A DNA stretch of 6,114 bases, from assembly GCA_046596415.1 (NCBI GenBank), contig JBKJML010000132.1, forward strand, positions 1 to 6,114, given 5' to 3'. Source of the DNA: JBKJML01 sp046596415. GTDB lineage: Bacteria > Actinomycetota > Thermoleophilia > Gaiellales > Gaiellaceae. This document shows, piece by piece, positions 1-4,897 of this stretch (the first letter of the stretch is position 1; every line of letters begins with the position of its first letter). The position numbers and the translations under genes were made by a program. The notes under the pieces are model-generated. The model was given only the letters and a program-made list of their open reading frames with translations. It made no database searches and was not told where the DNA came from.

Positions 1-438
1 GCCGGCCGCGACGAGCTCCGCCATCGCCCCGACGGTCTCCTCGATCGGGACGTTCGGGTCGACGCGGTGCTGGTAGTAGAGGTCGATCACCTCGACGCCG
101 AGGCGCTCGAGCGAGGCGTCGCAGGCGCTGCGAACGTACTCCGCGTCTCCACGCACGCCCAGTCGCTCGCCGGCCGCGCCGCGAACGATGCCGAACTTCG
201 TCGCGAGTTGGACGTCGTCGCGGCGGACGCCGATCGCCTGGCCGACGAGCCGTTCGTTCGTGAACGGGCCGTACATGTCCGAGGTGTCGAGAAACGTCAC
301 GCCGAGCTCGAGCGCGCGGTCGATCGTGCGCAACGCCTCGCCCTCGTCCGCCGCTCCGTAGAACTCCGACATGCCCATGCAACCGAGGCCCTGGGCGCTC
401 ACACGTAGGCCCCCGGTGCCAAGTTCTCTCATCTCCAT
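1..438 (-). CDS. Aldo/keto reductase, N-terminal part (3' end beyond window)
   Basis: This is the first 146 codons of an NAD(P)H-dependent oxidoreductase of the aldo/keto reductase superfamily, a cytoplasmic (alpha/beta)8 barrel that reduces aldehydes and ketones. The N-terminus reads MEMRELGTGGLRVSAQGLGC and continues MGMSEFYG, which resembles the AKR11/AKR13 bacterial branch. All four residues of the catalytic tetrad are visible: Asp51 and Tyr56 in DTSDMYG, Lys81 in ATKFG, and His124 in LYYQHR. The C-terminal part with the cofactor phosphate-binding segment lies off the left edge. I chose ATG at 438; a second in-frame ATG lies at 432. The purine-rich GGGGGTGG that could serve as ribosome site is inside the last codons of the upstream corA gene, whose TAG stop ends two bases before this ATG, so translation is probably coupled. 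The substrate cannot be told from the sequence. The family is near certain. Confidence 0.93.
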   Translation of the reverse strand, partial: MEMRELGTGGLRVSAQGLGCMGMSEFYGAADEGEALRTIDRALELGVTFLDTSDMYGPFTNERLVGQAIGVRRDDVQLATKFGIVRGAAGERLGVRGDAEYVRSACDASLERLGVEVIDLYYQHRVDPNVPIEETVGAMAELVAAG

Positions 439-440
439 GG

Positions 441-1445
441 CTAGAACCACCCCCGTTTCTTGAACAGTGTCAGGAGCCCGATCACGGTCAGGATCTCGAT
501 CCCGATTCCGAGCCCGAAGAAGAGACCCGGGCTCGCGATGTGCTGAACCATCCAGCCGAAGTTCTGGCCGAAGAAGCCGGTGATGAACGTCAGCGGCAGA
601 AAGATCGTCGCCACGACCGCCAGCTGCTTCATGACCGCGTTCAGTCGATTCGAAACCGTCGAGAGATAGACGTCCATCGAGCTCGTCAACAGGTCCCGAT
701 AGGTGTCGATCAGGTCGGAGATGCGGATCAGGTGGTCGTAGATGTCCCTGAAGTACCGCTCGTCCGCATCGGTCATCCCGGGTAATTGCGCCACGCCTCC
801 CATCAGCGCCCCGAACATGTCGCGCTGCGGCGTGATCGCCTTCCGCATCCCGACGAGCAGGCGCTTCATCCGAAAGATCTCCTGCAACTGCTCGTCGCCG
901 GCGTTGAGAAACGTCTGGTTCTCCAACTCGTCGATCCGGTCGTCGAAGTCCGCGAGGATCGGGAAGAAGCTGTCGACGAGCCCGTCGATGATCCGGTAGA
1001 GAAGTTGCGCTGGGTCGTCGAGCGGCCGATGCCGCTTTTCGTAACGTATGCGCACATCTGCGAACGCGGGACAGTCGTCGCGATGCACGGTGACGAGGAA
1101 CTGCTCGGAGTAGAAGCAGTGCACCTCGGCTAGACGGTCGTCGTCCGGCGCTGCCCCGTAGAGGACGAGAAAGACGAAATCGTCGTATTCGTCGATCTTG
1201 GCGCGCTGACCGAACTTCTCCGAATCCTCGACGGCCAGCGGGTGGAACTTGAAAACGTCGCGCAGGATCGCATAGTCGTCTCCATCGGGCTGGTCGAGGT
1301 CGAGCCAGAAGAAACTGCCGCCCGCCAGGAGCGCCTCCACCGAAGCCCGGTCGAAAGGCAGCTTCTCGGCGCCGCCGCCGTGGATCACGCGACAGGAGTT
1401 CGGGCCGGTACGGTCGCCGGGCTCGACGGTAAGGACGTCGGACAC
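441..1445 (-). CDS. corA: CorA-family divalent cation transporter (GQN variant)
   Basis: A 334-residue CorA/ZntB-family (2-TM-GxN) protein, expected to form an inner-membrane homopentameric channel for Mg2+ or another divalent ion. The acidic cytoplasmic N-terminal domain includes HPLAVEDSEKFGQRAKIDEYDDF (His68 onward, a CorA hallmark). The long stalk helix runs from about 185 to 272. TM1 is about 271-291 and TM2 about 306-327, with a basic C-terminal tail (KKRGWF). Compared with my recollection of the Thermotoga CorA pore, Met272, Leu275, Leu283 and Pro284 match gate and helix positions, and Asn295 matches the selectivity-filter Asn. The signature is GQN (293-295), preceded by Phe292, instead of the usual YGMN. 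The start is GTG; an in-frame TAG lies just upstream, and no Met occurs in frame until residue 193. An AGGAGC lies about 20 bases before the GTG, which is too far for a normal ribosome site. The length is usual for the family. Ion specificity is uncertain because of the motif. Confidence 0.93.
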   Translation of the reverse strand: MSDVLTVEPGDRTGPNSCRVIHGGGAEKLPFDRASVEALLAGGSFFWLDLDQPDGDDYAILRDVFKFHPLAVEDSEKFGQRAKIDEYDDFVFLVLYGAAPDDDRLAEVHCFYSEQFLVTVHRDDCPAFADVRIRYEKRHRPLDDPAQLLYRIIDGLVDSFFPILADFDDRIDELENQTFLNAGDEQLQEIFRMKRLLVGMRKAITPQRDMFGALMGGVAQLPGMTDADERYFRDIYDHLIRISDLIDTYRDLLTSSMDVYLSTVSNRLNAVMKQLAVVATIFLPLTFITGFFGQNFGWMVQHIASPGLFFGLGIGIEILTVIGLLTLFKKRGWF

Positions 1446-1451
1446 GGGTAG

Positions 1452-1482
1452 AGGCTAACCGCTCGCTCCTGCTCGGAGTCAG
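1452..1482 (-). promoter_or_regulatory. Possible corA promoter, leaderless type
   Basis: On the minus strand a TAGCCT hexamer (1452-1457, TAnnnT pattern) ends exactly six bases before the GTG start of corA, and CTGACT (1477-1482) resembles a -35 box, though the 19-base spacing is long. If it is real, transcription would begin at or next to the start codon, which would fit the lack of a well-placed ribosome site. This rests on short, weak matches only. Confidence 0.2.
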
Positions 1483-1488
1483 ATCAGA

Positions 1489-1494
1489 CACAAT
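1489..1494 (+). promoter_or_regulatory. Possible -10 box for the divergent membrane protein gene
   Basis: CACAAT matches four of six positions of TATAAT and ends six bases before the ATG at 1501, the spacing expected of a leaderless transcript. I see no convincing -35 box, and the nearest purine-rich ribosome-site candidate (GGAG at 1475-1478) is 22 bases from the ATG. The intergenic region of 55 bases must hold promoters for both this gene and corA. Confidence 0.22.
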
Positions 1495-1500
1495 CGCTTG

Positions 1501-2196
1501 ATGGACGACACGGAGCGGAGCGCTAAGACCGAAGCGGTGCGCGAGGCGCGGTGGGACGCCGCCCCGGCCGTGGTCGCCGTCATCGCGCTCCAGCTCACGT
1601 TGGCCCTCGTGAGCCGTGAGCGGGGCTGGGAGTTGTGGCGGCTTCCCTGGTGGGTGTGGACGATCGCTGTCGTCCCCGAGACCGTCCTCCTGCTGGCGCT
1701 CGCGTGGGAGCGCGCAAGTCAGACCCTGCAGCGCCTCGGCCATCACCGAAATGTGGCGATCGCGCTCCTCGCTGTGATCAGCGTCGACAACACGTTCGCG
1801 CTGGGTGCGCTGCTCGCTTCGTTGATCAGCGGCGAGGAGACGAGCGGCGGCCAGCTCCTGCTGAAGGGAACGACGATCTGGGGAACCAACGTGATCGCAT
1901 TCGGCCTCTGGTTCTGGGCGTTCGACCGCGGCGGCCCGGTTCGACGCTCCGAGCGATCCCCCGCGCCGCCCGACTTCCAGTTCCCGCAGCTGGAGAACCC
2001 CGCGCTCGCGGAGCCGGGGTGGCGACCGAAGCTCGTCGATTACATCTACGTCTCGTTCACGAACTCGATCGCGTTCAGCCCGACCGACGCCATGCCGCTG
2101 ACGCGGCGGGCGAAGCTCCTGATGCTCTCGGAGTCAGCCGTCTCGGCCGTCACCGTGTTGCTCGTCACGGCCCGCGCCGTGAACATCTTCAAGTGA
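1501..2196 (+). CDS. Multi-pass membrane protein of unknown function
   Basis: A 231-residue integral membrane protein that I cannot assign to a characterised family. A charged N-terminus (about 1-19) is followed by hydrophobic segments at roughly 22-37, 50-69, 85-108, 123-141 and 205-228. A soluble, proline-rich loop at about 142-178 lies before the last segment. The most distinctive stretch is YIYVSFTNSIAFSPTDAMPL (181-200), polar and proline-containing, directly before the last helix. Its layout recalls the end of DUF1345-type proteins, where a similar loop resembles an ion-channel pore region, but this is only a loose likeness. I chose ATG at 1501; a TTG lies in frame directly before it at 1498 and would add one residue. 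No well-spaced ribosome site is visible. The gene is divergent from corA and its stop is 7 bases from the convergent stop of the next gene. Coding status is well supported by the consistent membrane topology; function is unknown. Confidence 0.85.
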   Translation: MDDTERSAKTEAVREARWDAAPAVVAVIALQLTLALVSRERGWELWRLPWWVWTIAVVPETVLLLALAWERASQTLQRLGHHRNVAIALLAVISVDNTFALGALLASLISGEETSGGQLLLKGTTIWGTNVIAFGLWFWAFDRGGPVRRSERSPAPPDFQFPQLENPALAEPGWRPKLVDYIYVSFTNSIAFSPTDAMPLTRRAKLLMLSESAVSAVTVLLVTARAVNIFK

Positions 2197-2206
2197 CGCT
2201 ACGTCA
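2194..2206. repeat. Small palindrome holding both convergent stop codons
   Basis: The 13 bases TGACG-CTA-CGTCA form a perfect 5-bp inverted repeat with a 3-base loop. The left arm begins with the TGA stop of the plus-strand membrane protein gene and the right arm ends with the complement of the TGA stop of the minus-strand secreted protein gene. It could help end both transcripts, but the stem is short and there is no clear T-tract, so a terminator role is weakly supported. Confidence 0.35.
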
Positions 2207-2620
2207 GGGTGATTTGACGACGATGGTCAGCAGCAGCGTGTTGGGTGGCCCGAGCGTCTCCAGCCCCCGCTCCTCGGGCGTCTGGACATTCGTCGCCCGC
2301 AGGCGGTAGACGCCGGCACGGCGGAAGAGGATCGTGCGCGACTGGCCGCCGAAGGTACGCCGGTTGCCGAGCTGCAACCGCGGGCCGGCTGTCTGCACGA
2401 AGTCGAAGTCCATCGGGCAGTCGATGCGAACGACGACGCGCGCCCCGGGCCGCACGGTGATCCGTGTCGTGGCTCCGAGCTGCTTCGTCGCCGTCGTCCA
2501 GATATGGCAGTTCCTGACGACATGGGCGATCGTCAGACGGAAGGTCGGCGAGATCGCGGCCCCGGCCGGGACCGGGGCGAGCAAGGCGATCAGCGCGACC
2601 AGTAGTAGACGGCGTCTCAT
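2204..2620 (-). CDS. Small exported cupredoxin-like protein, copper site doubtful
   Basis: A 138-residue protein with a clear Sec-type signal peptide: MRRR, a hydrophobic core LLLVALIALLAPVPA, and probable cleavage after AGA near residue 22. The mature part of about 115 residues is rich in beta strands. The order H-x-W motif (NCHIW, 37-41), strand with basic residues and PGA (53-66), DCPMDFDFVQ (67-76), TILFRRAGVYRLRATN (97-111 region) and final strand LLLTIVV (129-135) recalls a cupredoxin Greek-key barrel. The usual C-terminal Cys-His-Met copper loop is absent, replaced by TPEERGLETLGPPNT. Cys38 and Cys68 could form a disulfide; His39, Cys68 and Met70 are possible but unproven metal ligands. 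The ATG overlaps the TGA of the upstream MMPL gene (ATGA), and GGAGG lies seven bases before the ATG, so the two are co-transcribed and probably coupled. That context suggests an extracytoplasmic partner of the transporter. The export call is strong; the fold and function are inferred. Confidence 0.85.
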   Translation of the reverse strand: MRRRLLLVALIALLAPVPAGAAISPTFRLTIAHVVRNCHIWTTATKQLGATTRITVRPGARVVVRIDCPMDFDFVQTAGPRLQLGNRRTFGGQSRTILFRRAGVYRLRATNVQTPEERGLETLGPPNTLLLTIVVKSP

Positions 2621-4830
2621 CGAGCGTCCTCCACGGCCTCACACCGGCACGCCGGGGCGGCGGCCCGAACGCGGAGCCGCCGCTCGAATGACGGTGGCAG
2701 CCACCAGTTCCAGCGGCCGAACACCGCCATCAGGGAGGGGACGAGCAGCAGGCGGACGAGCGTGGCGTCGATCAGGACAGCGAGGGCCAGGCCGAGGCCG
2801 AACTGCTGTAGGCCGGGAACGCGACCGAGCACGAAGCCGGCGAAGGCGCCGATCATGACCACCGCGGCGACGCTGATCAGAGGCCCGGTTCGCTCGAGCC
2901 CGGCGGCCACGGCAGCGGCGTTGTCGTGCGTCGCATCCCAGGTCTCCCGCATCCGCGAGACGATGAACACCTCGTAGTCCATCGACAGACCGAACAGGGT
3001 GGCGAACAGGACGATCGGTATCCATCCCTCGATCTGCGCGGCCTGTTGTACACCGAGCAGATCGGCAGCGACACCATGCTGGAAGACGAGCACAAGCAGG
3101 CCGTAGCTGGCGGCGACGGAGAGCAGGTTGAGGAGAACCGCCTTCAGCGGCAAGAGCAGCGAGCGGAAGGCCCGGGCCAGCACGAGGTAGGTCAGCGCCA
3201 GCGCCGCCAGCACCAGCCAGGGGAAGACCGCGTCGACCCGAGCGAGGAAGTCGACCCCCTGAGCGGGGGCCCCGCCGGCGACAACGCGCACGCCAGGGGG
3301 AAAGTCGGCTGCTGGCACGTGACGGGCGCGAACGCGCTCGATCAGGCGCCTCGAGGCCAAGGCGCCGTACTCGTGGCGCCCGACCATGACCACCCGCGCG
3401 TAGCGACCGGCGGCATCGACATAGGGCACGTCGGGACCGCTTGCGACGAGGCGGACTTCGGAGTCGGCGAACAGCCTGTCGCCGAGGCGGTCGATTGCCG
3501 TCCGCACGTCGGGCTGGCGCGCGCGGCCCGGAGCCCCGGCGTCGACGATGAGCTGCGTTGGTGTCAGGGCGCCGGCGCCAACGCCACCGCGCAGTGCGCG
3601 CAGGCCTTCGGTGGACTCGGTCTGCGGAGGCAGGCCGGCCAGTGAGCCAGGCCCGACCTTGATGAAGAGAGCCGGCGCGGCGGCAGCCAGCAACAACGCC
3701 GTCGTTAGCAGTAGGACGAGCAGCGGCCGACGCATGACCGCCCGTGCGAGCGCCGCCCAGGGAGCGTGGCGTCGTGCGCGCAGCTGCGTGGAGCCGCCGA
3801 GGAGCGAGAGCAGTGTCGGCTGTAGCGTCAGCGCTGCCAGGATCGACACGAGCGGGATCAGCACGCCGACGATGCCCAGGGTGCGGATGAACGGCACCGG
3901 CACGAACAACAGCAGGGCCAGGCCGATCGAGACCGCCAGCCCGGAGACCGCGACGGCGCGCCCGGCGCTCGCCATCGTCCGGACGATTGCCGCGTCGCGG
4001 GCCTGCCGGCCCGCGCCGGCACGAGCAAGCTCCTCGCGGTAGCGCAGGACGACAAGGAGCGAGTAGTCGACCGCGAGGCCGAAGCCGAGCAGCACGACGA
4101 GGTTCGTGGCGTAGGTCGTGATCGAGAAGAGCTGGGCGGCGCCGTAGACCGCCGCGAGTGTGCCGGCGACAGTGCAGGCGGCGAAGAGGAACGGGATCCC
4201 CAGCGCCAGCGTCAGGCCGAGAACCGTCAGGAGGGCAAGCAGCGCGACCGGCAAGGCGATCGCCTCACCGCGGCGTAGGTCGGCAGCGAGGATCGGGTCG
4301 AGATCGTGCTGGATCGCCGCTGGTCCGCTGACGAGCGCCGGGGGATCCACGCCCGTGAGTGCGCGGCGGAGCGATTCGGTGCGGCCCCTGGCCTGCTGCA
4401 GGGTCAGAGCGGTCGCCAACTCGCCGTAGACGACGCCACCCGTGGCGCGGATGAAGGCGACGTGGCCGCCGGGGAGGGTTTCGGCGGCGCGTGCGAGCCG
4501 GCGCTCGAGGCGAGCTCGAAGGAGTGCGTCCCCGGGGTCGGCGACGCGGAAGACGACCGTGAAGCTCCCCTCGGGCCGCTCGCCGAAGCCGGCGACCAGC
4601 GCCTGCGTCGCCTGCTCTGATTCGGTGCCGGGAACGGCGAAGGAGTTGGTCAGCTGCGCGGGCAACAGAACGGCTGCGACCACGCCGGCGGCGGCGATCG
4701 CCGCCCAGGCTGCGAGCACGAGTCGGCGCCGGCGCAGCACGAAAAGCGTCCAACGCTCGAGCACAGACGAGTGGGCCGGCGCGAGCTTGCTGCGGCCCAC
4801 CGTGCGTCTCTTCGAGAAGTTGAAGGACAT
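2617..4830 (-). CDS. MMPL/RND-family transporter
   Basis: A full-length 737-residue membrane transporter of the MMPL branch of the RND superfamily, which in actinobacteria exports lipids, lipid-linked molecules or drugs using the proton gradient. The fold is the expected duplication: TM1 about 37-57, first extracytoplasmic porter domain about 58-186, TM2-6 about 189-345, TM7 about 369-389, second porter domain about 391-532, TM8-12 about 534-702. Both proton-relay Asp-Tyr pairs are present: Asp255-Tyr256 in LGFGLAVDYSLLV and Asp618-Tyr619 in LFGLSMDYEVFIVSRMRE. The end carries the typical VPSLMAVFGRWNWWLP. The tail is short (about 30 residues) with CRC at 728-730. I chose ATG at 4830 because AGAGGAG stands eight bases upstream and the protein then begins SFNFSKRRTVGR. 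A longer in-frame reading from 4974 would add 48 Arg/Cys-rich residues that cross a strong hairpin and the end of the preceding gene. The substrate is unknown. Its stop overlaps the next gene by four bases. Confidence 0.95.
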   Translation of the reverse strand: MSFNFSKRRTVGRSKLAPAHSSVLERWTLFVLRRRRLVLAAWAAIAAAGVVAAVLLPAQLTNSFAVPGTESEQATQALVAGFGERPEGSFTVVFRVADPGDALLRARLERRLARAAETLPGGHVAFIRATGGVVYGELATALTLQQARGRTESLRRALTGVDPPALVSGPAAIQHDLDPILAADLRRGEAIALPVALLALLTVLGLTLALGIPFLFAACTVAGTLAAVYGAAQLFSITTYATNLVVLLGFGLAVDYSLLVVLRYREELARAGAGRQARDAAIVRTMASAGRAVAVSGLAVSIGLALLLFVPVPFIRTLGIVGVLIPLVSILAALTLQPTLLSLLGGSTQLRARRHAPWAALARAVMRRPLLVLLLTTALLLAAAAPALFIKVGPGSLAGLPPQTESTEGLRALRGGVGAGALTPTQLIVDAGAPGRARQPDVRTAIDRLGDRLFADSEVRLVASGPDVPYVDAAGRYARVVMVGRHEYGALASRRLIERVRARHVPAADFPPGVRVVAGGAPAQGVDFLARVDAVFPWLVLAALALTYLVLARAFRSLLLPLKAVLLNLLSVAASYGLLVLVFQHGVAADLLGVQQAAQIEGWIPIVLFATLFGLSMDYEVFIVSRMRETWDATHDNAAAVAAGLERTGPLISVAAVVMIGAFAGFVLGRVPGLQQFGLGLALAVLIDATLVRLLLVPSLMAVFGRWNWWLPPSFERRLRVRAAAPACRCEAVEDAR

Positions 4831-4837
4831 CGGTTCA

Positions 4838-4844
4838 TCTCCTC
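4838..4844 (-). promoter_or_regulatory. Ribosome binding site that fixes the MMPL start
   Basis: On the minus strand AGAGGAG is followed by an eight-base spacer (ATGAACCG) and then the ATG at 4830. This is the best ribosome site in the window and selects this start over the upstream in-frame reading. The ATG inside the spacer is out of frame with the transporter. Confidence 0.75.
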
Positions 4845-4862
4845 TCGGACGCTCGTGACGCC

Positions 4863-4886
4863 GGGGAGGGGCGGTCGCCCCTCCCC
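4863..4886 (-). terminator. Strong GC hairpin between the repeat protein and MMPL genes
   Basis: Plus-strand arms GGGGAGGGGC (4863-4872) and GCCCCTCCCC (4877-4886) pair perfectly over 10 bp around a four-base loop. On the minus strand the hairpin begins 11 bases after the TAG stop of the repeat-protein gene and ends 32 bases before the MMPL start. No T-run follows on either strand, so it is not a classic intrinsic terminator. In high-GC actinobacteria stem-only terminators are proposed, and it could equally be a partial terminator or an RNA-stabilising or processing site that sets different levels of two co-transcribed genes. Confidence 0.55.
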
Positions 4887-4897
4887 ATTGGAGACTC

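Noticed and set aside
67..408. A 113-codon plus-strand frame at the left end
   Set aside because: It is antisense to the aldo/keto reductase, whose complete catalytic tetrad shows which strand codes.
1635..2309. A 224-codon plus-strand frame overlapping the membrane protein gene
   Set aside because: It is Arg/Ala/Pro-rich with no hydrophobic or domain pattern, lies in another frame of a gene with clear transmembrane periodicity, and runs across the convergent stop junction.
2199..2642. A 147-codon minus-strand frame overlapping the small exported protein
   Set aside because: The alternative frame has the signal peptide, a good ribosome site and the ATGA overlap; this one is Arg/Asp/Ala-rich without any of these.
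2926..3645. A 239-codon open frame on the plus strand inside the MMPL gene
   Set aside because: It is antisense to a well-conserved transporter, is rich in Gln, Arg, Gly and Glu as expected of an antisense frame in GC-rich DNA, and shows no domain or membrane pattern.
2621..4855. A nine-base sequence (CGAGCGTCC) near the MMPL stop that recurs inverted upstream of its start
   Set aside because: A nine-base GC-rich match over more than 2 kb is easily due to chance, and nothing else marks the sites as attachment sites or operators.
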